Below, one piece after another: positions 21,761 through 33,300 of a stretch of DNA of 64,000 nucleotides; position 1 is the first letter of the stretch, and every line of letters starts with the position of its first letter. This DNA is from Tanypteryx hageni (Eukaryota; Arthropoda; Insecta; Odonata; Petaluridae): the NCBI GenBank assembly GCA_028673005.1, contig CM054114.1, forward strand, positions 22,717,369-22,781,368, in the 5' to 3' direction. A program made the translations under genes and the position numbers. Under the pieces are notes generated by a model. It was not told the origin of the DNA and searched no databases. It saw only the letters and a program-made list of their open reading frames with translations.

Positions 21761-22070
21761 GAACTCTGCTAAAACAAAATTTGTCAGCATCGGGTTTGAT
21801 CCTGAGAGACAGGGAAGTGACCGTACAGTTATCTCAAATGAACAAGGGATCGGTTGATCTAAACTACACCGATTGGTACAAATTTGTTAGCCAAGAGAAA
21901 CTAATATCTGATTATTTTAATTATTCCAAATATGAAAATTGATAAAATATTTTTATGAAGGCATATGATGAAAAAAAATAAATGAAAAATTTAATTTCCT
22001 CTAATCTACTACAACGTGATTTAGGACTATACTTAACGATTATATTTCTCTCCTGCCTTGATCGCTCTCT
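21761..22070. other. No recognised gene
   Basis: AT-rich spacer between the preceding coding-like stretch and the piggyBac element; no repeat structure seen. Confidence 0.5.
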
Positions 22071-22074
22071 TTAA

Positions 22075-24311
22075 CCCTTTGTGGTCCAGATATTTTTTTC
22101 TGTTTGGGTACCAGGTGGTCCAAGTTAATGTTGATAGTTTTGCTGATTTTGGAAACATTTTATTTTATCAAAAAAATGAAATACATGACATTGAAAAATT
22201 TACTTTCTTTTGCTGCAGTGTTTAAATGCAAGCTCTTAAACGTATTTTTACAATTTATAATTCAACATGGTGTGGTATCTTCTGAAACAGTCTCCAACAT
22301 GGAGTCTGGGTTTCCTTTCACTATTTCACAAATGTAGCAGGTTTCTTTTCTCCCACCTGCCACTTTCCGGTTTGAGCACACCAAAGTCCTTATGCTTTCC
22401 CTCTGGGTGTGAAATGATGATATGCAGCTTCCCATCCAAGCGTTGCATCCTGTCAGAAGTAGAAAGTCGCCCTCTTCTGGATGCAGAACCACTCCGGAAA
22501 TCTCCGATCAGTTCCATTAGAAGCCTTTGCCAAAATTGTTTGTGTGTTAGAGATTTGCTCTTTCTATTTTTACTGCATTCTTTGAATAAGATGCTTGTAT
22601 TTACAATGGAAGCCTCAAAACCCCAAAAGAACAATTTCCTCCACCACTTGAGCGACTTCCGTAAAAAGCAATTAGTAGCAGTGTACTGGTCTGTGACATC
22701 TACTCCTTCCATATTTTCATTGTACCTAACTACAACACTGGGTTTCATAACCATTTGGATTTTGCCACTCTTTGTCCTTCTCTGGACTGTTTCTGATGCT
22801 GACGTGCCCCATGTGATCAATACTGTAACCACTTTCTTATCACGCCATGCAACGAGTAAGGTGTTTTTCTTTTGGTATGCCATTATTTCTCCTTTTTTTA
22901 GCTTTGGCTTCTTCATACATATTGGAATATCTTTTTTGTTAGGCATTACTGTTCCAGTGAGATGACATTTTTCATCAAGCAATGCGGTAGCAAGTTTTGG
23001 ACTTGTATAAAAGCGATCAGTAAAAATATGGTAACCAGAAGCTTCAGGTATTGACTGTGTAAGATTATTGTAAAGATGTAGTACTATCCTACTTGTAAAT
23101 GGCAGATGCGGTTTGATCAGTCCTTCTGTGGTATGTTTTCCAAAATATGGAACAAATGAATATATATATATATAACTACAACAAGAGTCTGCCAAAACAT
23201 AAACATGGAGATCCCATTTTGTAGGTTTTTTTGGTTATAAGTTATGAATGCTATTTTCCCCTTGAAGCCAATAGTAGATTCATCTATAGAAATATTTTTT
23301 CCTGGCACAAAGTGTTCCCTGAATCTGTTTTCTAAATAATGGAGGAAATGACTAACTTTCTGAATTCTTGTTTTTAGACTTGTATCTAAGCTGGGCATGG
23401 TCTCCAAATGTAGTGCCCAAAAGATTTGTAAAAACCGTCGGCGGGTGAAAATCTTACCGAAAAATGAGATTTTTGAATGAAATGCTTGAGACCAATAATC
23501 CTTTATATCAGTGAAAGGAATTATCCCCATGTTGATTATTACACCTAGAAATGCTCACATCTCTTCCTCTACGACATCAGTCCAGGTTAGCCATATCGAA
23601 TATTGAGACAATGTTTTGGAGCTTAGTGTTTTTCTGGCATATGCATTGGTTTTAGCAATGAGTTTCTTTACAAGGGTTTCCATGAAAAACAATTTGAAAA
23701 ATTCAAGTGGAGTGGAGTGGCAGCTGGAACTTGCGGACCTAAAGTCTTATTCCCGTGTTCAAAACGTATTTTTGAATGGTAATTGTCATTATATGTTACA
23801 TTTTGCCAAATATAATTGTCAAAAATAGCATCATCATCACAACTATCTGAGTCACTAATAATTCTCAGAAGATTTGTATGTACCCTTCTAAGAACAATGT
23901 CATCATCAGAATCACTTGAAAAAACATTAGATGGACCAGGATCAGCTACGAGTTTTTGTTTTTTCCATCTTGGCTTTGTCACGCGTGAACATCGTTCACT
24001 TTGTTCGTTATCACTTTCTTGTAGCTCGTCGAAATCAACATCTATTTCTTGCATATAATCATCATCACTATTTTCAAATTCATTACTATTAAACATGGGG
24101 TTCGTTTTTTTTACTTTTTTATCCATAATAACAACGTCACTGTCCGGCCATCTACCGTGCAGAAAATACATCACGTAAATACTTGCAGAATTCTAAATCA
24201 TCCACAGATGGCATAAATCATCATAAAGTCGTGTGTCGAGGCCACCTTGACATAGGATCCACTAGAATGAAATGTTATGTCGAGTCCACCTCGACATAGG
24301 ACTGCAAAGGG
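22075..24311 (-). mobile_element. piggyBac transposon flanked by TTAA
   Basis: TTAA occurs at 22071-22074 and 24312-24315. The ends read CCCTTTGTGGTCC and, reversed, CCCTTTGCAGTCC (11 of 13 match). Subterminal repeats differ by side: GTGGTCCA is repeated at the left, and at the right there are two palindromic blocks around TGTCGAG.CCACCT.GACATAGGA, one forming a perfect 9-bp stem TATGTCGAG-TCCAC-CTCGACATA. The 2,237-bp length and transposase gene make it a formerly autonomous copy. Confidence 0.92.
22260..24174 (-). pseudogene. piggyBac transposase, nearly full length, frameshifted
   Basis: The N-terminus (from 24174) is acidic and Ser-rich (NSDDDYMQEIDVDFDELQES). The DDE_Tnp_1_7 core includes INMGIIPFTDIKDYWSQAFH and the three catalytic aspartates in ISIDESTIGFKGK, HIFTDRFYTSPK and GVDVTDQYTATNCF. 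The C-terminal cysteine-rich zinc-binding tail lies in another frame (LVCSNRK..., then CYICEIVKGNPD). Breaks occur near 23530-23670, at 23160-23195 where a (TA)n expansion interrupts the phrase before SFVPYFGKHTTEG, and near 22390. piggyBac transposase excises precisely at TTAA; this copy cannot do so. Two small acidic-headed relatives occur at 8.6 and 39.2 kb. Confidence 0.93.
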
Positions 24312-25339
24312 TTAACAGTGACTTTCTTGCATTAAAATTATAACGATATGCATTCTTTATGAATTGTTTTGTTAATATTAAACCTGCATTAAGGAGCATA
24401 ACTAAGACATAACTAAGAGTAAAGTGTTTACGATAGTCGCAGGTAGGTGTTGTAGTGATGGCAACAAAAAAATAGTTTTAAAAATATCTCAAACAAAACA
24501 TTATATGGAAAATGTTTCAAACATAGGTTATAGAAAATGAAATTTCCTACAACTTTTATTCCAATACATTTTTACATTCATCAAATATTAAAGCAAATAT
24601 TTCAAAAAAATCTGATGTGGCCACCACATTACTTTCTCCATGACTAATATTCTAAAAATTCCAAACAGGTTAAATGATAATGAATTTTTTAAGGAACTGT
24701 AAGAAATTTTAAAGGCTTTACAAAGAACACAAATAGATTGATACCATAGACTTCTGATACTGGATATAGCCAAGAATCTCCAACAATTAAGAAAATTAAA
24801 AGGAGCGGAGGTGATGTGGTTGTGGCAGCTAAAAAATATAGTTTTTAAAAATGTTTCGAACAAATGTTGTAGAATATTCAATTTCCTGCAATATTTATAT
24901 ACCCATAGATATAAAATTTACAAAAATATGACAGTTTATATTTATCAAAGCTTTCACTTTGTTTAAACCTAATACAACAATGCATTTAATATTGAATTCA
25001 CATACACATAACATTAAAAAGATGAAAGTAACCAATTAAAATCTTTTTTCACTCTTAGAATATACCTAATCATACTTATATTTCATAGTCAAATATAAAC
25101 CTTATTTTTCCTTTTATATTTTAGGAGAGATCTGAACAAATCAATTGTAGCCTAGCCTCCCCATACTTGTAATAGGTGAATTAAATTGTAATTATTTCTA
25201 TGATAACCTAGATGACATAGAACAAAAGAGCTTATTGAGTGAGCAGGGATCCTTAAATTTATAAGCGATCATAAATTAGGGCAATCAAACATATTATTAA
25301 CTATTTTGTATAAAAATTTAGGTCTGTGCAGGACCTTCT
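24312..25339. repeat. Dispersed repeat, two diverged copies, no gene
   Basis: About 24440-24620 and 24790-24930 share a GGTG(T)GGCAGC/AACAAAAA..ATAGTTTTAAAAAT core with AATTTCCT(G)CAA. The first copy matches 52331-52490 in the opposite orientation (AATATTTGCTTTAATATTTG; ATGTAAAAATGTATTGGAAT). It is therefore a dispersed family of unknown type. The rest of the interval shows nothing else. Confidence 0.65.
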
Positions 25340-25619
25340 ACTAGAAAGTGTAGTTAAATTGAATTGAGCTAGTATAGCATTATAGGAAATATCGATCAGT
25401 GAAATTACCATTTTAAATGCCAATCGATCTCAGAAATTTCTGCTGGACTCGTTCCATCATGTGGGAGTCCATTTCATAATATGGGCTCCAAATGACTGAA
25501 CAATACTCTAGCTGACTGCGGACAAGAGAAGTATACACAGCAGTGACAGCAAATAAATAGTAAAATCAGTTGTATTCCTGTGTATAAATCCAAGAGATTC
25601 CATTGCTGTGTTTGAAATA
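25340..25619 (-). pseudogene. Jockey-group LINE, C-terminal RT fragment
   Basis: Minus-strand pieces read NTAMESLGFIHRNTTDFT, then TAVYTSLVRSQLEYCSVIWS and HMMERVQQKFLRSI. This is the conserved segment after the palm domain of Jockey-group reverse transcriptases (LGFI.RN...F...L..LY.SLVRS.LEY.S.VWSP). It is interrupted at 25619 by the left end of a transposon. The N-terminal half of what may be the same element resumes at 27897, but the YADD core is missing. Confidence 0.75.
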
Positions 25620-27896
25620 CCGTATAAGCCCTCATAACTGACATTCACTTCACCGACTCGCTGGATTAACTGGCGTCTTATGCCCCTAAGTCTGAATTCT
25701 GAAATCCACAGTCGAGTGCAACATTTTACATAAAAACGACTAGCTTAAAAGAGTTTAAACCATTCCTTTCATTACGCATCAATCTCACGAGTTGTTCCTT
25801 GTGCTAAAATGTTTCTCATTACATAGTAATCCAGTCTAGTACGCATCTGCTGTCAGTTGTCAACACAGTCTGCTGTCAGTTGTCCCACATACTAGTACAG
25901 TTCATTGTTATTTTAGTTATGATATTTAATCAATATTAAATTATGTATATATATTTATACATCTACATTATTATATATTATGTATTCATATTTATTTATA
26001 GAATATGGGTGAGATAAGAATGAGTGTGGTTGTTTCCATGAAAACTAATCTTGATGCTCTGGAAAGAATTGATAGGGGTGAGTCAGTAAGACAAATTTCT
26101 GTGGAATTAGGTGTTGGAGAGACAACTGTAAAAGACTTGAAAAAATCGCATTATCTAGCAGGATTTTGCAGTCAGATTGCAACACAAGAGTCTTTATCTT
26201 CCCATTCAACATTAAAGAAACCAAAATAGGAAATTTCAGAAGATGCATTAAGGCTGTGGTTTATGCAAGAAAGACATCTTGGAATTTCAATCAGTGGACC
26301 CATACCCAAGGAAAAGGACCTAACCCTAAATCGAAAAATTGGTGGTGCCCAGAAATTTACTGCAAGTAACGAATGGCTTGGACGTTGGAAAACAACGTCA
26401 TGGTATCCATGTATTAATCATCACTGGTGAGAAGTTATCGTCTGATCAGCATGATGCTCAAAAATTTTCGCAGGATTTAAGAGAGGTTATCGACCGAGAT
26501 AAATCAGTTGGAGGACAAGTCTACAATATAGACGAAATGGGTCTAAATTACAAGATGTTGCCAACAAAAACGAAGGCAAAAAAGGATGAGCCTGCAGCAT
26601 CAGGATACAAAAAATTCAGAGAAGGACTCATGTAGCCGCCTGCAGCAATGCAGCTGGAACTCACAATTTGTCGCATTTATTGTTGGTAAATCAAAAAATC
26701 CCAGAGCTTTTAAAAGTATAAATCGTTTGTCTTTACCAGTTTACTACCGATCGCAAAAATCAACCTGAATGGATTCTGCATTATTCAGAGAATGGTTTTT
26801 CATGAGTTTGTATCTTCTGTATGAAGACACTTGAAAATACTGAACTTACCTTGAAAGGCCATTCTCATTCTGGATAATGCTCCTTCACATCCCAATTGCG
26901 AGTAACTCAAAGATAGGGGCATAAAGGTCATATTTCTACCAGCGAATGTAACATCCTTAATTCAGCCTATGGATCAAGGGGTTTTAGAAAGCTTAAAAAG
27001 AAGATACAGGCGAAAATTTCTGAGTTCAGTTTTGAAAGAAATAGAAGATAAAAATATAGGTCTAATGGAAAGACATCAGCATCAAAGATGTTGTTTATAA
27101 CTTAGCACAAGCTTGGAACAAAATCCCAGAGTTCAACATTTACCATATCTTGAAGAAAACTTTGGCTTGAGGATGATATCGATGATAAAAATTCTGAAAC
27201 GGAAGAAGGAAATGAATTAAGTCTAAAAAGTGATGCAAGGCAAATTGAAGGTTCTGAAGACATAAAGCAATGGATCCAAGGTGACTATTTGTTGGAGAAT
27301 GAAATTATGAAGGATGCAGAAATCATACAGGCCGTGATGGAAACAGAAGGATCAAAGTTTGAAGAGGAAGAAGAATTAAATACAGAGCCAAAAACACCTC
27401 ATGCAGCAGCAAAAGATGCCCTAGATGTAGTTTTGCATTACATTGAACTAGAGTCTGATTCAACTGTTAACGATGTTATGCTTATAAAAAAATGGAGGGA
27501 CCATCCAGTTAAACAACACGTTACTTCACCTAAACAACTGAAATTTTTTTATTTTTTTTTAAATGAATGACATATATCATTTGTATCTGTACTGTCTTAA
27601 CATATTTAAAATGAAAATAAATTCTTAAAATACAGACTGTGTATATGTACTTTTCTATTGGAAAATTTTTGATTCTTAAAATGAATGACTTATAACATGA
27701 CAATTGTATCTGAATGGCCTTAATATATTTCAAGTATGTAAAAATAAATGTGTCCTTCCTCCACATTTGCAAGGCAACTGAGAACGCCCTGCCCTCCGAG
27801 ATTACATAAGTCCTGCATGGGTGCAGCACTAAACAGACAATGAAAAGTAACACGGACACTTTACCAGACATGGCCACTTTACCATGCCTTCCCCTA
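25620..27896 (+). mobile_element. Jerky/Tigger-type transposon relic
   Basis: The left boundary shows a Tigger-style end (CCGTATAAGCCCTCATAACT, then CACCGACTCGCTGGATTAAC) directly abutting LINE sequence. The right boundary at 27896 (GGGGAAGGCATGGTAAAGTG read inward) does not match it, so the interval is probably two adjacent or nested elements rather than one. LINE sequence borders both sides. A roughly 55-bp block after the gene is duplicated (27566-27620 and 27680-27740). Confidence 0.6.
26005..27568 (+). pseudogene. Jerky-like (JRK/Tigger) transposase relic
   Basis: The ATG at 26005 begins a CENP-B-type DNA-binding head (ALERIDRGESVRQISVELGV then GETTVKDLKKS). In shifting frames follow WFMQERHLGISISGPI, ISGEKLS-like and YNIDEMGLNYKMLPTKTKAK (first Asp), GKSKNPRAFKSINRLSLPVY, a degraded second Asp block near 26870, and [20 protein letters not shown] (third Asp) near 26960-27020. 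The C-terminal frame (27289-27568) has AKDALDVVLHYIELESDSTV and a KKWRDH motif as in Jerky proteins. Many frameshifts and stops are present. Confidence 0.8.
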
Positions 27897-29310
27897 CTTA
27901 CTATTGGTCTTTACAAATGATTTACTATCTGCTTCATGGACAGGAATCATGAAATTATCCTTCCAAACATCTGGAAATGGCCATTCTTAAGTGACTAATT
28001 AAAAAATATAGTAAGAGGATAAGTTAAAAAGTTAGAGCAGCTCTTCAGCAAGAGAGGAGGCCCAGTGCTCTTATTTACATCAAGCGTACTAAAGGCATTA
28101 AGAACACTTAATTGAGTCACACCACAAGAGTGTATATTAACTGTATGAGAATACTGGTATTGGGGTATTATGCAACTTGGAGTAGAATATACGCTGGAAA
28201 GATGTTCAACAAAGAGATTAGCAGATTCCTGAAATGAACATAATTCCACAATCTACTTGTATTCGATGGAATGGAATCTTGAACAGAACTAATATAAGAG
28301 AGGTAACAGACTTTTGACAATGACATTTAGCATGAAGAGATGCAAAAGAATTGTTATCTACTTATTTTAAGCTTCTTGTGGGCTATTTTCTCATCATATA
28401 TTAATGAAATTAATTCTTTACCAGACCAGTTGGGTAAGTGGGATGATCCACACTTGTGTAAAATTTCAGGAACATACAGATTAATGGCATTATTTACAAT
28501 ATCATAAAAATAACAAACAGCATCATCTAATTGTAATTCAGTCAATATAAACCAATCTATAGAGCTAAAGTAATCTATCATTGCAGAATAGTTCCCTTTC
28601 CTAAAGATGAAAGTTTCAAAATTAATATCTGCGCATGGGGATACACCTATATGAAGTTCACACATAAGAGGAGGATGATGGGCAATACAAGGCAAAAGTC
28701 ACATCAACATCATAAACACTGTTCAATGAGCACCTTGTAATATCTGTTAAACACAAATCCAGAATCTCGCCATATTGGTTGGTAACTAAGATTTTTGTAC
28801 ACAATTCGGATATTATCAGTGAGGTTAACTTCAGGAAAGAATGTTGACCAATTATTATCTGGCAAATTGAATCGCCAAACATAAGCGAATTGGCGTCTGC
28901 ACACAAATATGCAAGACGATTTACTTCTTCACGATATTTTTGGTATATGTTTTGGTCAGATTTGGGAGGAATGTAAACACATTATTAATTAGTTTAAGAG
29001 ATGGAGATGACACCATGAGAAAATTGTGTTCAATGTTACACGAGGATGTAGCTTAAAGTTGATAAGATTTAAATATAAAATTAACACCAATTAGCACAAC
29101 ACCTTCCCTTTTCATAATACCAGTACAATCACTGCAATCAGTTCTCTAAATTTCATAATTAAAAAGTGCCTATTGGGAATCGCATATATCGCGTGTAAGC
29201 CAAGTCTCAGAGAATAATGTGATATCACACTCGATATTAACAGCTGAAATACGCATGTCCTTTAATTTACTCCGCAAACCGCGGCGGACATTCTGGTAGT
29301 ATGCGGAAAT
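27897..29310 (-). pseudogene. Jockey-group LINE: endonuclease and RT start, degraded
   Basis: Read on the minus strand from 29310: YYQNVRRGLRSKLKDMRISA and LFSETWLTRD (start of the AP-type endonuclease), then NSLMFGDSICQ, YGEILDLCLTDITRCS, DVDVTFALY.PPLMCEL, the linker MELCSFQESANLFVEHLSSV, LNAFSTLDVNKSTGPPLLLK, CSNFLTYPLTIFFN and NGHFPDVWKDNFMIPVHEAD. This order is endonuclease, linker, RT block 0-1 of Jockey-type elements. Frameshifts and stops are scattered. It ends abruptly at about 27897, where the right end of another element begins. Confidence 0.85.
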
Positions 29311-30345
29311 ATTAGTTACAAATTTTTTAAATATTTATCTATCACTATTTTGGGAACAAAGGAGTAATCTCTGCTCTGAAATACTAAATTCATAACATCT
29401 TTATAATGATAACATTTTATTGAGTTTAGTAGGATTGTTGATGTAATTATTTAATTTTGAGGGATGATATGTTCCAGTCGATATTTTTAGCATGTAAACA
29501 ATTTTTAAAAAACGTTTCACTGTATACATGAAAATAGTTTTTAACTTGAACGAGAATTTCTAAATTTACTAAAAGTTGCTTTAAAAAGGAAACCAAAAGT
29601 AATTTATGATTTTATAAATAAATTTAAATTTATTTTGATTTATACAATATAAACATTAAAGAAAGACTCTAGAGTAAAAAATTCTAGATATCGTGCAAGC
29701 AGACGCTACGGACTGTAACTCACAGATTCGGTTCATCTTCTACCAGTGGAGAGTGTTGTTCAATATCTATAAGAATACCTTTTCGGAATTTCGAGCCAAT
29801 GGCTTTAAGTTTAAGAGAAATAATTAATTAAAAAGTGCAAAAAAATGGACCAATTTTCTCAAATGCTTGTAACTTCGCTATCTCAGGTGTCTTTATGCTA
29901 GAGATATCGCCTAACATAAGTCTCGCGTCCCGTACTTTTGGCATTCGAGACTCCCGCTTGCCGAATTTTTTTCTCTCCTGCTAAATGTCCTTTTTCTTAC
30001 AGTTTTTTACATCCCAATCTTCAGAAAGTAATTATACACTGCTAATTTTTTTACGCAGGAGAATTATATTTAATTATCGCTTAATTATATCTGGTACTAA
30101 AATTAAGCATATTAGTTTCAGCAGCATTGTCATTTTAAAACGATAAAAAAATTGTCGAAGTAATTTAAATTTAAAAAGAATAATATTACCTTTATGAATC
30201 ACTACGTCACTCATTAAGGAAGCTCCTCCTGTAGTGGAGTGTGTCTAACAATAAGGCAATCACACATCAGACAGTCACCTGTTTTAAACTCTCATACGAG
30301 ACCGTTTCATTGTGTCAAACACTGGAGAAATCTTCGGTACTGTGA
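29311..30345. other. No recognised gene
   Basis: About 1 kb upstream of the LINE frame that opens at 30346. It may contain that element's 5' untranslated region, but I see no boundary or target duplication. Confidence 0.45.
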
Positions 30346-33300
30346 GATAATTCCGTTCCTGCCTTCATAATTCGCACATTATACAGAGGAACCAAAAAGC
30401 TGTCGCACACTTGGTGGAAATCTTTTGCTACTTGGGCCGAACTTCCAAGGATAGTTTTCGTAGCGAAAATTGAAGTCCCGGGTTTGATTCCGGGAACTAT
30501 CCTTCCAATTTCATTTACATCCGCATCTTCTAATCTTCTCCCTATCACTAATAAAAGCTTATCCTCATATTGCAATTCCAATACAAAGGCCATTCTATCT
30601 GAACAGTTTAAGCCCTTTCCACGCTCCCTCCAGATCCTATATTTAAATGCTCAAAGCCTAACAGCACATATCGAAGAACTCCGTGGTATACTACCTAACA
30701 ATAAAGTACACATCATCGCTATTGCTGAGACCTGGTTGAAACCATCTATGTCTTCCTCTACTGTTAACATTGACGGTTTTAAACTTTACCGCAACGATCG
30801 CGTTGGCAAAGGCGGCGGCGGTGTCGGAGTATATGTAAGAAACGATATTTCAACTAAATTTATTGAAAGTAGCGAATGTAATTACAGCAAAAGACCCGAA
30901 TTTCTCTTTCTTGAATTGAAAATCTATTCACAGAAAATACTTTTCGGTATTTTCTACCGTCCATCCAAAATTGGTCATCTATCCGATATTGATGAAGTCA
31001 TCTCTAGTCACATTAACGATTACAATCATTTAATAATTACTGGCGATTTTAATGCCAATATACTCGCACCAAACCCTGATTCGACATATTTATATAACTC
31101 CTTCAACTCTCTAGGCCTTAGTATTCTACCTCTAAATGCTACTCACCATACTCCTACTTCCTCTACCCTAATTGATTTAGCCGTTACCGCCAATCCTGAC
31201 AAGGTTCTCGCGCATGGCCAACTCTCTGCTCCGGGAATCTCCGCACATGACATAATATACATTGCATATTCAATAAGGAGCCCAACTCACAAGCCGAAAT
31301 ATATCACCTATAGGGACTTCAAAAACATCAACAATGAGAAGTTAATTGCTGACGCGTCTGCCATGCCTTGGTATTCTATTGAGTACATGGACGACATTAA
31401 CGACAAGGTTGAGGCTTTCAACAATTTTGCACAGTCATTAATCAACACTCACGCTCCACTAAAGACTAAAAGAGTCTCTAAGCCCCATGCACCATGGCTC
31501 ACAACAGACATCAAACTGATAATGAAGAGACGTGACAATGCCTTCCGCATTTTCAAAAATACAAAAACACAGATCTCATTCAACCAATTTAAAAAACTAA
31601 GAAATAAAACTAAGCAACTTATCAGAAACTCTAAAACTCGGTACATTCATTCACTGTCCCGTCCAAATTCTTCACAATCTTCTCTATGGAGTAACTTAAA
31701 ATTATTTGGTATTGGAAAATCTAAGGATACACAACTTCCTCCTCATATTTGCCTTGATACACTTAACACTCTATTCACCACTCCCCCAACTCCTGATGAC
31801 AACGAAATAAAACAGAATCACATACACCACCTACTTCAACACACTCCTCCCACCACAGCATCACCACCATTCCAATTTTCTCCTGTAACTCAGCTGGAAG
31901 TACTGAATTGTTTACGTAAAATCAAGTCCAGAGCACAAGGTGCTGACGAAATTCCAATAGTCTTCCTTCATAAGATTATTCATCTAGTTCTACCCGTCAT
32001 CACTCATATATTCAATTGGTCGCTTATGCAAAACAAATTCCCATCGCAATGGAAACTCGCCATAGTCCGTCCCATACCTAAGAAAAGTCTTACTTCTGAC
32101 ATAACCGACTTTCGGCCCATCAGTTTACTTCCTGTATTATCAAAGGCATTTGAAAAGGTTTTACATGAACAAATCACATATTTTCTAATTAGTAATAATA
32201 TCCTCGATTCTCTACAATCAGGATTCCGAAAATCACACAGCACTACCACAGCACTCCTCAAAATCACTGACGATATCAGATTAGCAATGGACAAAAGAGA
32301 AGTCACTATTATGACTCTTCTTGACTTTAGTAAAGCTTTTGACTCTGTAGATGTAAACATACTTCTAACCAAACTGCGCCTCATGAACTTCTCCTCAGAT
32401 TCCCTAAACTTAATTAGTTCTTACCTGAATGATCGCTATCAAAAGGTCGTAACTGACAATCATTCTTCAAGATGGATTAAAGTGTCACGTGGCGTACCAC
32501 AAGGTTCCACCCTCGGGCCACTGCTCTTCTCTCTGTACATTAATGATATATCTTCTCAGCTTGCTCACTGTAAATACCACCTTTATGCTGATGATCTCCA
32601 AATCTATATGCACTCTCGCTCTATTGATCTCCATCTTATCATTGATAAAATGAACCATGACCTCACTTCTTTATCCAAATGGAGCAATGTAAATTTCCTC
32701 AAAATTAATCCTTTAAAAAGTCAGTCTATTATTATTGGGTATCCCAAACTTCTCTCGTCACTAAACTTCTCAGAACTTCCCCCAATTCTGCTCAATAACT
32801 CTGTCATTCGTTTCCAAAAAACTGCAACCAATCTCGGGTTAGTATTCAATGACACATTGACCTGGACTGATCATATAACTAAAATATGTAATACTGTTAA
32901 CAGTTCTCTTCACTCACTTAAAAGAATTAAAAGCATTACCCATTTCTCCCTTCGCAAGCGACTTATCACCGCTCTTGTCCTTCCTCACCTCGATTACTGC
33001 GATACGGTCTATCAAGATCTATCTAACGAGCTATCTCTAAAATTGCAGCGTGCACAAAATTCCTGCGTAAGATTCATTTGCGATCTCCAAAAGAGAGACC
33101 ATGTCACTCAACCTCTATATACGTTAGGCTGGCTTCGCACTGAAGCTCGTAGACGTCTTCACCTCCTCTCGTTATTTTACCGAATTATAACTCTTCAAAA
33201 CCCGCAGTATCTGAACTCCAAATTTTCCCAAATGAACTCTGTGCACAACGCCAACACTAGGGGCACCAATCTCTTCCAGATCCCACATCACAGGACGGAA

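Noticed and set aside
25620..27896. Interval as a single transposon with matching terminal repeats
   Set aside because: Left and right ends do not match each other, so it was called a relic or nested pair.
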